Numbered from the stretch's first letter, positions 1 through 15,400 are shown. The stretch is 64,000 bases of DNA from Bolinopsis microptera (GCF_026151205.1 NC_087075.1:12570303-12634302); one strand, 5' to 3'. A program made the numbers and translations. Notes: a model not told the origin generated them from the sequence alone.

Positions 1-3000
1 ACGTAATTTATGAACAAATTAAAATGATTGTATATGATTGGGTTACGTCGCGTCAATCTATTAAATGGAGGATGCGGACTTAACACTCGGACGAATGCAC
101 AGTGATCCATAACGCATATCATTAAAAGCGAGGTTATAACTAAATTTGAACATGAAACTTTTATACTCCTAGGCATAATGCTCCAACAGGTTATTTTGTG
201 ATATAAAAATGCAAATGATTATTGGGAATTTATGAGCGACTTAATAAAAAAATCGGTAAGAGATATGGAACTGATTCATTCGATAGAGTGCCAAAAAAAC
301 TGTAATGAAGCAAAATGACTTTAAAGTTTTTAACACTGGCTAAATAGAAAATGTTCAACGACAATATAGTTATACCCGACGCATTATATATAACGGATAT
401 TGCAGTGGTGAGACTACTGCATGTAAATGTAATTGGAACGTCTCATGAAACTCAATAATAGCAAGGTAACGTACATCTTGATCCACACCTGGAAAATTGT
501 CGATTGCTTGGCCTCAAATGATATTTAGTCCATGTCGGGAGTTGTTCAAAAACAACCCCCGAAATGAACTAAAGGCTATTGTACCGGTACTACTAGTACT
601 TTTTTTATAAACAATACAAATGCAACAAATCACAGCGTTCTGTGCTTACACATAACACACTATTGTTTTATTAAATTATTGTTTTATTTAACTCATTTGA
701 AGTTAAAGCGGCACAGCCGTGGAATCTTCACCCCAAAGAAATAAATTCCTTGTTCAAATTTAATTCCATAATCGCCGCACAATTGTTATAGTTATACGGC
801 ATTATCCCATAGCTCTCGACGGGAGTCTTTTGAATTTGTCAAATTGAGCAGAGATGGTCGCAACCAGGTTAAATATGCACAAAAACCTAGACAGAATTAC
901 AACATATAAATATAAACACCCCACGTACCAATCCACCTAAACATGGGCACATAATTTATGGATTTATATAGTGGACGTCAGCAAGGTCCATTAATGGTTT
1001 TACTACGTACGTCTAGTACGTAGTACCAGTACTTTACAACGCTACGTGATTACGATATTTACCGTAATGATAGCATAGCACTATTACGCGTTTCAAATTG
1101 TCCAATCCCCGTTACAATCACGTGACATTTATAACATATAAGTTTGAAACAAATCACTAAATCAGCATAAGTTGATCCCGTCTAAACTGAGCAGTTTTAA
1201 ACGGTAATTTCCGGATCAACCACTTATTTAATGATTTTACCTTAATTCGACTTTAATGTCACTTGAAATGTAATTATGTGACGTAGTGTCAAAGTCAAAC
1301 AAGCGTTTTATAACGTGTTGATTGTGTATGAATATGATCGTCCAAGATCACAAAGAATGGATCGCGATCAAGAATCAGAAAAGGTCACACGATGCGAAAA
1401 AAGTTTAAACATTAAAGAAATGAAGGACAACAGCTGATTATGTCAATCTTGCCAAGACAACCCATTCAAATTTTAGAGCTCATGCAACCAAGGAAATGGA
1501 GGTGACCAGCAAATGTAGTGCGAAAGAGAGACAAAATATACCCAGCAATGTAATGGCTTTAAAAGTTAAACCATTCAGCATATTTAACTCTCAACGTTAT
1601 CTGAACGACAAAATTCCGCTCCTAGCCAATGTTAAGGAACATGACTCATAGCAGAAAGATTTCTTTTCAACATATTAATAATTATAGGGTGTCTTGTGTT
1701 AGTTTTTAAGAAATGTTGTTTAACTAGAATTAAGAAGTGTCATTGGTTGACATATTTTGTACATAATGCATTCATATACAGCATATTAGTTCATTCTTGA
1801 TACCGACGTTTCCTAATTAGATTACTTTCGGGTCCTGTCCAACAGTTAAACAACAACTCAACATTACCCTGAAAATATATGGGGACCGGAGGGGTTGCAA
1901 CGATTCTAGATTCGATCTGATTATGTAGATAAAATGGCGATTTTTTCGTCCTTCAGGGTTCCACTTTTGTTTATTAGTTTGGAAATTCAAGTTCACTATT
2001 TAATTTTTGTAGTCAAAGTTAAATAAACCAAATAAGAATAATTGAACCCTTCGGCTTCCTGTAATTGGCTGGTTACGTACCCGTGTAACTTATATGGCTG
2101 TTGGAATGTCCGAAGTAAAATAAGTGTTAGATTAAAAAAAACGGAGCAATCGATTGTCCCACAGAAATTATGGCGAGGCAACATTTGCCGTCTGGTGTTC
2201 TAAAAACGTTCTCATCTAAACAAAATGAATTGCATGACATGAGCAATGAGATATTTATCTAGCACATAGCAGGATAATATGCATACCAACAACTTACCTG
2301 GGGACCCCAGGCTATTATGTTCATAAACATAATAAAGGTTCGGCGGAATGACAGGCTGAGCACCGCCCAGTATAAAATCAACAACATTTTGTCTTTGTGA
2401 CCTAAAGTTAAACATATTGTTTATGATTTGCAGCGATCTGAGAAAAGTTAGAACTTTATAAGTTATTATTAATGACCGACTTCAAAGTAAACAAATTTCA
2501 CATTAATTTACGGAGCTAAAACCACCACCGCTCCAAAACACGGTGAGATATTCGAGTAGCTTAACATCATCTTTTATAAGCAAGTTCTATATCGGAGAGA
2601 AAACAATTGTTCCAATATAGGTCCGAACTTGTGTAAGACTTTATTAATGAGGCCGTTCTAAAGTTAACATATTCCGCGTTCATATGACTATCATATGCGG
2701 AATATGACTATCACGTGACTGTCACGCATCTATTACCACCACCGCCTCTTAAAGTTATACCACGAAATTTGCCTGAAGCCTAACGGCTGACATCATTTCT
2801 ATTAGTATAGCTCGAGTAAGATGTGGCAAAGATGCGGCCTTCAAGCCATAACGATACTGAAGATTGTAAGGAAATGTGACCGCTCATAAAATATATGTAA
2901 ACCACTCATGAGTCATGGGGCCATAGTAGGTGTATGATACGCCAATGACTATAAGTATGATCATAATATGAGTATAATTATGACTTGTTCGTGTCCACTG

Positions 3001-3743
3001 AAGGGTGACGAAGATAACAGTGTGAGGAGTAACAGTTGACATCTTCCTAATCACGCAGTTGGGCGGGAAATAAGTTGCGTGATATTGGGTGGTTATGATA
3101 AATAGCCTAGTAGGTCAGTCCGCTAAATAGGAGGGGCTACTGAATTCATTTCTCTGTGGAGATGAATTCTTGTGTGTGATATACACATTTCATTATCAAT
3201 CTTAGTAACGTGCCTTGTGATGTGATAACCACCGAAATAATAATCAAATAGGCACGGTACCGCAGAAACATATATGGCCAGGTACGAGAATCGATAACAA
3301 TATCAAAACTGTCAAGAATAACCATCTGCCGTTGTCTCCAGTTGCAGTATCACCCATTATACCTACCACTAGATTGGTTGCTAGGCGTTGTGATTAGTTA
3401 ATAATTTGGGGCATCATAATTTTTGCAGGTATTGGATTCTCGCCAGAAAATACCAACTAAGTGTTTGTGAGTTGAGCTGGTCAATATCATTCTCAGGAAC
3501 TTTCTTACTATCTTATGGCTGTTTTAACAAGTGCAAAAAGGGTTACATTTTTAAAAAGGATTACATATAAGAATAATAGTACTACATTAACAACGGTTAC
3601 ATCAAAATTCGTACGTAAGAAGAACAGCGAAGATGCTCCTTTAACCTTATATGTACCAAAAAGGTGAAATTCCCAAATATAAGTTAAATATTGTTTAAAT
3701 TATCATTAAAAGCTTTGTCTATAGGTCACGTTAACTTCCATCT
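1..3743. other. Gene-free stretch downstream of XRN1
   Basis: I find no convincing coding exon, RNA gene or complete transposon here. Open frames are short and AT-rich. The only recognisable items are a dispersed repeat near 2294-2370 and a few short palindromes, for example around 3141-3172 (gaattcatttc / gatgaattc) and near 1005-1030. It is probably intergenic sequence 3' of XRN1. Confidence 0.5.
2294..2370 (-). repeat. Dispersed ~70-bp repeat, copy 1
   Basis: Read on the minus strand it contains CAGCCTGTCATTCCGCC, then about 30 variable bases, then the palindrome CTGGGGTCCCCAG followed by a donor-like GTAAGT. The same arrangement recurs at 47421-47490 (+) and 53961-54026 (-). At 47.4 kb it lies inside what looks like a LINE 3' tail, so it may be part of a LINE or SINE 3' end. 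The short open frame over it is not taken as a gene. Confidence 0.6.
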
Positions 3744-3749
3744 TTTATT
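3744..3749 (-). promoter_or_regulatory. XRN1 polyadenylation signal
   Basis: A canonical AATAAA on the minus strand about 52 bases downstream of the XRN1 stop codon, the expected spacing for cleavage and polyadenylation. Confidence 0.55.
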
Positions 3750-3800
3750 TTGGGCCAATTCACTAATCAAGCCTAAGGCTTCTAAATTATCGATAACATT

Positions 3801-6800
3801 TCAGTCACGCTTTTTCTGCCTCTTGCTGAAATCGATTCCCAAAGATTTCTTCTTTGGGGCAGGTTTTTTAGTGTTCTTATTTGATGGCTGTGACTTAGTA
3901 ACCTCCTCCGGTTTGGGCGCAAGCATCTGCTTCAACAGATCAGTCTTAGTTTGAGCTGAAACTTCTGCTGAATGTCCAGTTTCTTGAGGGATATGGTCGT
4001 GTTTCTGCACGTCATCCCGTCTAGGATGTGGAGCATGTGGAGAAGGAAGAGCATTCAGGGCCGCAGCAAGGGTTGATCCCTCGGTGGAGGCTGGTTGATC
4101 TTGGCTAGCAGCCGCCGCCTTACAGATAACCTGTCGGTTTACGATATCAAAACTTGGGAGTAGATGCCTTTTTAGTGTCAGTATTTATATCCGGATGCAG
4201 GAAGCTACAAACTTATGTGTGTTGTCAACAATCGAAAAGCAATTGAATGAAATAAGCATGTAAAACTAAATACCTGCGTGGGGATAAATGGAGCGGACAT
4301 AGCGAAACGTTTAGCGACGGAGCTATCCACGGGGGCGTAACCAACAGGTGGAGTTGGTCCAGTGTTCAGGGAAGGGTTTATCTGAAATCTATGTTGTCAG
4401 TAGTCTGATAAAATGAGAGATGGAAAAGTAATGGAAGTGGGTTAAAATGGTGATGGGGGTTCAAACAACGAGACGCTGCTCGGCAGGTTATAAAAACAAC
4501 AATTTCTCATGCCAAAACAGACTTGCTCCAGCTTTCCATGTCTATTACAAACTTGAAACTGTAAAACCTAGCATTACCACGACAATAATCAGATTTGAAA
4601 GCTCCATGGAACGTTACAAAGCGTTTACCTGCCCAAGTAAGATTCTATCGGAGCTAGTGCTGGCAGTACTCCTCTGTCTAGAGGTATGGACGTAACCTTG
4701 CTGATGGGCGCTCCTTGGAACTCCACTGGATTGCTGGTCAGGTCTCGATGGGGTGGTTGGTTGGCCCATCATGCCCAGTAGGGATTTTACGGCGTTTGTT
4801 GATACCTCGTCTAAATAAATAGTTTTGAGTGTACGTGATAAATCATTTGAGGAGGAGGGGACAAATCCTAGCCTAGGGAGATGCGGAGATAACCCAATGC
4901 GCGCACTCAGAATTTGTTTTATTTTATCGATCACGTGACCTCGTGAAGTGCCATTTAGCGTAGTTTTGCCAGTGAAATTGCATCGCGTCGTACAAAATCA
5001 GTATGGTATTTTTGCCAAGAGTACGTGTGAATAATTTCTAGCAACAACTAGAAGTTCCCAGATTTTGGCTGCTTATGAATTCATACTTGTACTAAACAAT
5101 ACACAGATATAAATAGACTGGATTCGACAATAACACAGAAACGATTTCCAATACAAAATAATTTAATACTAGATTCAAGAAGGTCCTCCATAATATTTAG
5201 AACTTTAACTTTAAGATAAACTCTGTTATATGTACATTCGTTCTTAAAACTTATAAAAGGGTCACAATTCATCAAATATCCAATATCCAGTTTATCCTTA
5301 GAAGGGTCGCGTCTAAGAAATTATTATAGTTACAAACATAAGCAAACCGTAAAATATGGTCCAAAATAATCTTGTCATCGAACTTTGAAAGGGTGGAATT
5401 GTGAAAAATGCATCTTGCATGTCAGCAGGAATCTTAATTCACGCAAAATTCGCTAGAAAATTAGTTTTGGCCCACTTTGTAAATCTGAAATCTAACATCA
5501 TACAACGAAAAAAGTGCTAGAAAAACCCCGGCAATCATCGTTCATTAAATAGTATTCGCATTTGTTTCCAATCATTTTATATTCCACACACTGGTCACTG
5601 ATAGTAATGCGTTCCCCCTGAAATTATGAAATTTATTTCCCATTTTAGTTCAAAATCGAGTTTTATACAGTAAAACCCCGATTTACCGCGGAATTTGGGG
5701 AAAAGAAACACCCGCAGTAAATCGGGGTATCGTTTGTTTAGATTATGCATATTAAGCCCTTCTGAAAGCTTCTACAAGTTAAATCATCGTATCTCTTATA
5801 TGTTTTTAACCCAACTCCACTCAATATTAAGCCCTATTTGGGGGGAAGATGGCCGCGGTAAATCGGGGTTTTACTGTAGTTTGGAAACACTTGCGTACAC
5901 CATGCAATCAATTCAAGAAATTGACTGCTGTTTTTGAAGATAAACTCTAACGTAGCAACTTTTAACGAAATCTAATTAATTCTTACCTGGTGAAACACTG
6001 TATTTTTGTTTAGGTTTAGGTTTTCCACTGAAAAACAAAAATAAGTGAATAAACTGTATGAACACTAGCGTTTAAACAGTATTCACAACATAAATCCTAA
6101 TAAATTTCTAAATATAACCAGTTAACTTAAAGGATGAGGGGACCTTAGAAAAAGTTTTTTTCTCGTGCAAATCCTTTCATTACATTAATCGTATAAACCA
6201 CTTTAGTGAAATCCGCAAAGTTGTATTTCATTCGCGCGCCGAGATATCCAGCCAAAACAATTTGAACCTGTGACGTCAATTATGTGAGTTGCTCTGATCC
6301 GCGCATATAGAAATACAGGTAAAATGAGCGTGCAGGCCGACTAAATTACTAATTAAGAATGCATTAACAATTTACGATACTAACGAGCCTATAACCAATG
6401 GAGAGGAGACTTTTTATGACCGGTTGAAAAAAGAATTATCACCCTACGATAACCATGAGCCGAGATACACCTGAAATAAGATTGAAGTCACACAGAAAGG
6501 CATGTAAATTATGTATATTTATAGCTCCCAACGTAACACCTAGCAACTCCCTGTATCGTACCACAGTTGATATATCAACATGTCATATCAACACAACACG
6601 GTCCTAATAAAAATGGATCGGGTAGGTATGAAATGCATGTCTTCATTCCAGTTGGACAAGCACCAAGCTTTTAAGTTCTAACTCACTATGTGACACTACT
6701 TATAACGTTATAAGCAAGATTTGCAACTATCACACCAAGCAATATTATACCAAGCATAGCAGACGAACACATCCACATTCGTTACGCTTTACACTCAAGT

Positions 6801-9416
6801 CACAGCAAACTAAAACGGTAAATTATAAATGAGTGTACAACTAAAGGCCGGTACACGCCGCATTGTCAAACCGCACGTGCGCACTCAGATAGGACTAGAG
6901 GCGCCAAGGGCCAGCTAGTAAAATGTCTTCTACTACATCATACATTCAATCTTGTTAGATCTTTATTCTTGTATGAAGAAATATGCCGATTTTTAATTGT
7001 GTCCATATCGGGTTTCAAACAATTCAAAACAAAATAGCAGTTTGTGGTTTAGTTAGCGGATGCTACTTATCTTAGTAGCTATTTATAAATAGAAATACCT
7101 ACTACAACTACAAGAAAGCCTTTCTGAGTTACATTTAACTATTAAGGAGAATTATTCGTAACTTAGATCTTGACTAGTTCAGTGCAACCAAAGATACCGC
7201 TCTCGCAAACGCCAAAGGTAACACGACGTAATTAAAACAGCACAGAACAAAATGCTGACACAAGCGAAAGGTGCGCGCGCACGTTGGTCTTAACACATAA
7301 GTGACGTCACAGCCCAAAATTGCTATCAGCCAATAGGAGCGCGGCGTGATATTGCACGAATTATCGATTTCACAGTCCGGCGTATTTTTTGATTCTACAC
7401 ACTTTCACAGGACTTAAACGCGAATATTTGGAAGTAAATTCTAAGGTCCCCTCATCCTTTAAGAATAATATTTTGCTACTACAACCAAAAGAAATGTCGC
7501 TCTCTCAAAACAAAATCATCGACAAACTACCAAATCGTCCGCTCACAACATTATACATGTAACTTACGGTTGCTCAAGATGAGGATCTCCGCCTGATTTA
7601 GGGGGTTTGGGAGCAGTGTCAGAGGAAGCCTGATAGAACTCACCATGGTAGAACTGCTCGTCATACTCAGTGTCTGCTTTCTTTCGCTCTTGTTTGTTTC
7701 GGGGCTGGAGAAGGGGTTGTGGGGCTAGATTCTTTGTTTTGTAATTTGATTGTTTGTACTTTATTTAACACGCGAGTAGAGATTGCGCATGTGCACGTGT
7801 GTGCATTATGCATAGTGTACGAATGCATGTGCACGAATAAATGTGCATATCTGTGTGGAAAATCTCTCAAATTGACTGACTAACCAACCTTTCCGTTGGC
7901 CCTGTCAGAGTGTTCATTGCCACTAGCAGTGTAACCACCTTGTTGAGGGGGGTAGTATTGTCCGGGTTGGTGGGGGTTGTACCCCATTCCTGAGAGAGGA
8001 ACTATCAATCATACAGTGTTGGTATCAACATTACCATCGTTATAAGGGATCATTCATATTAATGCTTTTCATACAAAGTTACAACAAAGTCTTCATGTTA
8101 TGTATCCTGGGTTTGGACAGGATATTACATAAGCGATATTATAACGTGATATTTTACATATATATTTGGATACATAAATTTGTAAATAACTATCCCTGAA
8201 GTTTGCATTCGCCTTCTCCAGTAAACATAACCCCAGACCCAAATAACCCAATTACGTACCATACTGGAATCCTGCTGGGTTGTAAACAGGTGACTGAGGG
8301 AATGCTGGGTACATAGGACTGTGGCCAGGAATGTAGCCGTAAGGGCTGGTTGGACCTGGGGTGAAGGCGGGGACAGCTCCAGGGTAGGAGGGGTAGGAGT
8401 ACTGCTGAGGTAACCTGGTGGTGGTGGGGTTAGGTAATTAGTTAATTAATGAGTTATTCATGGAGACGTTCTGAGGTAGGATCATTACGTCACAATATCT
8501 AATCAAAAAAACTCTAAGTATCAAAAGTACTAAGAGGTTAATTGAGAAAGTAAAATACTTCTGGTAAATCAACGATCCCAGCATATTCTAAACGGTAAAT
8601 CAGTATTATATATATCACTGTACCGATAACAGAATCTATTGTACATATAATTATCTAGACAGAGACTGTATTCTAAAAACGTTCCAGCACCCTCGGTTAT
8701 ATTCACCTGGGGTTAGCATAGAACGCAGGAGCAGCAGGATAATTTGGAGGGTAAGTGGGGGATGCAGGACTGTAGGCCTGCTGACCGTAGAATGCTCCGT
8801 GGGGAGGCGGTGGTGGTGGTGCACCGTACGGGTCTGGACCCATTCTTACACGCGGCATTCCCCATTGGTTCTCCCTGGAGTAAGAGGGAATATGTGTTAA
8901 TTACTGATTAACTACTTAATATTGGAAGAGGTTATGTGAGGTAATCAATTAATTTTTTTCAGTAACCTCAGAGCAATGGGTATCAGAAGACTCAAATTAT
9001 GTAAGATATGTAAAGATAACGCGAACTACTCTTCATGATTTAGTTGACCATGCGAACTTCGAGCATAATGTTTTTATCTCTTAACTTTTAAATTTATATC
9101 AAGTGAAGTTGTCTCATAGAAACCTGTAGTTAAGATGATCATCCTCGCTCATATCATCAACACTGACGTTCTTCTTCCTCGGTGGGGCTCCCTTCCTGGG
9201 GGGAGGCGGTCCCTGCTGTTTCTTAGGGCCACTATCCCTGTCTCTGTCTCTTGGTCCTGGCTTCCTTCCTTTGTCGTGGTCGTTCTTTCTTAATATTTCC
9301 TTCCTCTCGTTAGACTTGTTGGGGGGACGTCTGTCTCCTCTGTCTCCTCTGTCTCGTTGGTTGTGGTACGGTTCTTCTTTGCGCTTTGGTTTTGGGATTG
9401 TTCTCTCGGACTGGGG
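3801..9416 (-). CDS. XRN1: XRN1 exons 28-36 (disordered C-terminal tail)
   Basis: Exons: 9416-9124, 8874-8707, 8414-8260, 7989-7889, 7704-7568, 6027-5987, 4810-4629, 4381-4274, 4130-3801. Exon 28 encodes an Arg/Asp/Lys-rich low-complexity run (repeated RGDRGD-like residues). Exons 29-31 are rich in Pro, Tyr, Gly and Ala ([16 protein letters not shown]), typical of the unstructured XRN1 tail that binds decay partners. Exon 33 is a 41-base micro-exon; including it restores phase 1 for the exon 34 acceptor TTTATTTAG. The last exon ends in a lysine-rich stretch with the stop at 3801-3803. Confidence 0.85.
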
Positions 9417-12400
9417 CTGGGAAAATGGCGCAATTAATTGTGTGATTGAATTTTATTGATTGATTCACAGGTAGTTTAATTTTTTAATGTGAAAATGATC
9501 CATGTTGCTTTTAACTTTATCGTGTCTCTATAGTTATCTGCTTAATTTCTCTAACTTTTTAGTGCCCTTAGCTGGGTATAGTAAAGTATTGGGATAAGTT
9601 ATAATCCGATGTTTGTGGTAACTATGACCGATGAAATGTTACGAACAAAGAACTTAAATATTATGTTAATCATAATTACAACTGGATGATAACTGAATAA
9701 ATCAAAATTATGAAATTTACAAAACCCAATCCATTTCCAAAATAACAAAAAGTAAATTTAAACGTATTACAAAATACAAGCTTAAACTCATCGCGCAACA
9801 AAAACCATAATAAACTATTTGGAACCAAATTTCAACGTAACAAAACTGACAGACCCCAGCGGAGTGATAGGAGGACGTACTTGATACTATTGTCCTGAAG
9901 CGATCCCAGCCAAACCTACTCAAAGTATTCAAAGAAAGTATTTACGCTATCGCAACATAACAAATTAAAAAATTGCAATAAAATTCCCAGAGCTACACTC
10001 AAACTGAAAACATCGTCAATAGTTCATCTTCAGCGGACAAAATAACACAAGCAACACAACAAAAACTATTCAATAACGACCAGAAATGGACCAACAACAA
10101 AATACACTTGCACAGATAAGAGGCAATAACGGAAACTAAAATCATTGACAGAACAAAAACACTTCTGTTTTGGGACTCGATGGTTTTTCATGCTTGTGAT
10201 GCGTGCTTTAGACTTTGACGGACTCCTAGAAATAAAGTTATTTTATGAATTTGAAAAACTATGTATTTATAAACCAGTAAAAATAACGCAACTTCTTGTG
10301 CAACAACCAATAATGCACAGTGAACAGTGCATAGTGCACATCGCACACCTATTATATTATGTATATTTAATGCTAATCATCATTTTCACCAAATAAAAGG
10401 CGAGCACAGAGCTTCAACGTCAATATTGAGCTGGATATAATATTTCCTTGAAATTTGACAAAGATTATGAAAGGAGGTCAACAGAGTTCTCCATTCCCTG
10501 ATCGAATAAACAATTGATTTAAGTAATAATTAAGGTGATCAATATGAAAAATGTAAAGACTATTGTTGATCGAATAATGAGTGTTTTTACATGAAAACAT
10601 TCCAGGCGATAAATTAGAACAGCCGAGGATTCAACAAAAACGGTAAAACTAAAATTAATCGTGGATTTGATTTACACAAAACACGTGTGGATGAACTTAA
10701 TTGGGGAAATTAAAATTCCAGGTAAATAGGGGCACGGTAAATCGGGATTTTACCGTGTATGTCTGTCTAATAACCAACCGATCACGAATTGAGAAATAAC
10801 AAAAAAATGGCCACAGAAAGCAAAAAGGGTAACAAGCTTTTTTATTTTTCTATAACAGCAGAAACTAATTATTAGAAAAAGTCAGTAAAAGTAACAGAAA
10901 CAAAAGCAGAAAGTAGCGGAACCAGATATTCAAACAAAAACAGAAATTGGAAGAGAACCAGAACCAGAAACAGAAACATAAAATACCTGAGTGAGTCTCA
11001 TTCCATAACTAAAGTTCATGAGAGTGAAGGGTAACATAGTGTAGAGATGAGAGTTGCACTCTCCGTACGATAGCCCACCAATAAACGGCTCATCGAATAA
11101 CACTTCGTATTTAATAGCGTCTGCCGACTGTATCTCCCCTGTGATTAAGTTACGTTATGATTCTTTGTTATTGTAAAGTATAAGTTTCCCCTTTTCCTCC
11201 CTACCCGAATTTAAGTTGAACACGTGATCTCTTCCATAACAAAGACGCGATAATCATTTGGGCCACAAACACTAATTTGATTATCGTCGTCAGTAGATAT
11301 TAGATTTGTACACTTTTCAAATTTTCAGTAACCTACCATTTTTGATACCGACGATTGTGCCCTTGTAACCAAAAGGTACACAGTGACTAGAGCAAACATT
11401 CACCACTCGGTCACACAGCTGGAAATCAGCCTTAGCGTCCGGCGGCAATACACCTGACAAAAGGTTATTAGTTTCCTTAAAAATGTTGGGTAAAACTAAG
11501 TGCAAAGGTCGCTGTAACTTGTAACTTTGTAATTAGAGACTTTCATAATTAGGACCAGCAGTTCTACTTTTGAAATAAGGAAGAACATTTTAAGTTTTTA
11601 AATGTTTGTTTGTTGTTGTTTGTTTGTTATCTAATACTGTAATGATAAAATTCAAATAATAAAAAACGACTAACCATTTTGGAAGTTCGGATTGAAGAGT
11701 ACTCTGGGTTTTACTTTAACCACAAGTTCGTGGACTGACACTGTTTTCTGATTTAAGGGAAACGATGGTCAACTGCACATCTTGATAAAGCAGGATTTAT
11801 AAATTTGGAAGAGAGCGGCAATTACATAACCATTTAACCATGGGGGAGCACCCTAGTTATCCAAATATATTCAAAGTAGAAACTTGATCAGAATATAAGA
11901 TACTGCTAGTATGACTCTGACAGGTAACTAATTAAGTAATTAATTCATTAGTAGTTTAGTTGACTCTGACAGGTAACTAATTAAGTAATTAATTCATCAA
12001 GTAACTAAATAATTTATTAATTCACTAAATAATTCATTAATGAAGCATTAAAGTAAGATAAATACCTTGTGCTCAGCAATATCAGCCAGTAGCTGTGCCA
12101 CGTGTTTAGTTGACATGATCTCACTTCCCACACCCACAAGTTTACTGTTATGAGTGGACAGAGACTTTAGCCACTTCTTTACGTCCTCGAAATACTGTCT
12201 CACGCTGAAATAAGTTTAGTTAATTAAATAATAAATAATTTACTTTTTACGCTATTAATCTGGTCTGCTTAAAAAAGTAAAGCACAATTGATCGGATGTG
12301 ATCCAGCAGGACTATGATTAAATAAATTACAACTTAATAAAATAAATCACAATTAAATAAGAATCTGCATACTTGAACTCAGGTCCGAGTTTTTGAGCGA

Positions 12401-15400
12401 TCTCTGAAGCGTTGATAGTCTCCTTCTTGAGATGGTGTTCTAACTCCTTGAACAGTTCTGGGAACTTAACCACGTACTCTTTTATTATCGTGTACAGTGC
12501 TTCTGAGTACTGCCAGCCTCTTAGAACAGGGAGTTTAGTTGAGAGGAAACGAAATTATAAAATTCCGAAGATTACAATTTTCGGGAGTTTGAAGTACCTG
12601 AACATTATAAGATTATAGACAAAAAATGTGTCTTTATTGATTGACATTAATTGACATACCCGTTATCTATTTTCCTGGCATAGTCCGGTGCCATGAGACT
12701 CTTATTAGCATACTTAATGTTGAGACCAATGTTAATTGGGGTCGTTCCACTTCCACTGATGGTTAGAAATTGATTAGGAAAACAGTTGCATGTTATATTA
12801 CGTAACGTGACGTCACACAACACACCACGTGACCTCACACAACACGTGACCTCACACATCTCACACACTTACTTCTTGTTTGCAATGTTAATCTTGAAAG
12901 CTGATGTTATCTTGCTCAGTAGGAGGGGTGATATGTGTAACTCACTGCACATTTCCCGCGGAAAGTACTGAAATGATATATCTGGTTAGTAGGTAATTAA
13001 TAATGGGTAATTAATAATGGGTAATTAATAATGGGTAATTAATTGTGTTTATTTTGATAACTTACCTCCAAATAATTAACAATTCACTAAAATATTTAGC
13101 AATGAATTATGTTGGACAGTCAAATTATTACGATGTTTTCTATACCTCTCACTAAGATCTATATCGATGTATACATTATATTGTATTTTTGTATCTTGTA
13201 CAATTGTATATTATAAAATATAATATAATAGTGGAGTGGGAATTAAAAAGGAGTACGCTTCCTTCGTCCTTTGGCAATGACAAACACTACACCACACTTA
13301 CCACTATTATATACCACCACACTTACCACTATAATATACCACCAACCCAGCGAGTGATAAATTTACACTGCCAGACATCAGACTACACACTTAACTCCCT
13401 CAACTACAAGCCGGACACTGCTTTACTTCTAGAATTATTTGATAAATAACATGACTCATGAACCAAGTCAAACCCTTACTTTCAACCCAGTTTCTGCTGC
13501 AACCCCCTCCCCCCCAACCCACGATGATGAGCTCATGATGGACTTCATCAGATGGAGTAGAAAAGTATGAACTAATTAGAGTTATATCGGAGTTATAACC
13601 GTGCGGTGTTCTTCCGGTACGGGTCAAATATCGGTCTGCACTTTTTTCCATGAGACTAGTCACTAGCACGTCATGTCGAGTGGAATGTATTGAAGTTTGG
13701 AAGGGGGCTGAGTTGTCGAGTTGATAGGTTGGCTTTGTTGAAGTTCTGTTAATGTTTCGTATCTGTTAGCTAGCAGCATTGGCCAATAGAATTTTATAAG
13801 GGGTCGTTTATATATTACGTAATCATTGAGGGGGAGGGGATTTCTAATTAATGATTACACTAGTGTAAATTGAACACAATAGTCAAATTAGCCATGTGTA
13901 AAACTGATTACGGAGGGGGGGGAGGAGGTTGAAAAAGTCATCACGTATTATGTGAACGACCCCTAATGACTGGCTCACGTGTCTACTAAAGTTGCACCAC
14001 ATCCATTTCTGACGTCTATTGTATTTATAAAGTTTCGTTGTACGTTCATGCAATCATATTCTTTACAAGTTTACAGTATAACACATTGCAGTACAATTTG
14101 AATTGTCCACATCGGACACAGTATTAGAGTATTAGGTATTGACAATTATTTAGTAAATTTGAAATGAACGGTTCTGACGCATGCTTTTTTGCTTGTTTGA
14201 CGCGCTGTTGAATGTTCCTTGACACGTTTTGTAGTACTGGAAGGCCACAAAACTATAGAAAGTTTATTAACATTGTTGAGCATGTGGAAATCTCAGAATA
14301 TTTAATGTGACCACCTCATGACGTTTGTAACAAAATTACCTCTTAATTTTTACTAATTTTGATAAAACTGATAAGAAACTGATCAAAAACTGATCACTCC
14401 CATACTCAGATATGAACCACCTAGTAACCCTCTCCCTCACCATCTCGCTCCTCCCAAATCTCGCTCTTTCTGGGCTAAAGTGTTACGACAAGTGTAATGT
14501 AGTCACCTCTTTCTCGTACGGTAACGATCCTGATGACTGGGCCAGGAACTCGCTAATGGACAGAGTATCTGATAAGAACAGTAAGTAAACGGACACGGAT
14601 GATACTCGTAAAATATTTGTTCCAAATATTGACCGTCGACGAGTCCAACTCGGTGCGCGTCTTGGTTGGTAGGTTATAAACCAACAAACAGTAAGTAAAG
14701 GATATCATTTGCACACTTTTTGACTACACTAGTCACAAGGACGAAGTGACGTTTCACATTACAACATAATATTAGATAACAACTGCCGTGACTGTCATCT
14801 GGAAAGGCTTCAAATTTCTTCTAAATCAGAAAGAGCATGTTTCAAATTCACAGTAAAATCGGCTTTCCCAAACTTAAACTGCAGGGCTCAAGACTTACAG
14901 AATTAGCGCCTCTAGCAACTTCCCTAAATCAGCAGAATATAACAAAACCCAATTCTTCAGAGGCTTGTACTTCGGCCCAAATATCAGAATGTGAGGAAAA
15001 GGAGGTATGTTTATCGTACGACGTGGCAGCAAGTGCAGATATTGAGATACACCCTGATAGCGACGTTGAGGGGGGAGGCATACAACAACAACAAACAACA
15101 ATATCTCAGGAAGGTAGGTTCCTTAAACTTTTCTAAAACTCCTAATTCATGATACTCCGCGGTAAATTGTATTTGTACCACGTCACCACTATAAGCTGCC
15201 ACCAATAAACCAACTTCCCCTCTGCAGGACACATGGGATTCACAATAAACTTCTGCGGACCCAAGACCTACACAGCAGTCCCACCCTCTCACTGCAACGA
15301 GTGGGCTAGTTCTCTCGAGGAGGAGTTTCAGAAGGAGAAGGGGTCTCCTTTTACTGTGTCTGATGTGGACGCTACCTGTGGTCAGGTAGGTCACGTGCTT

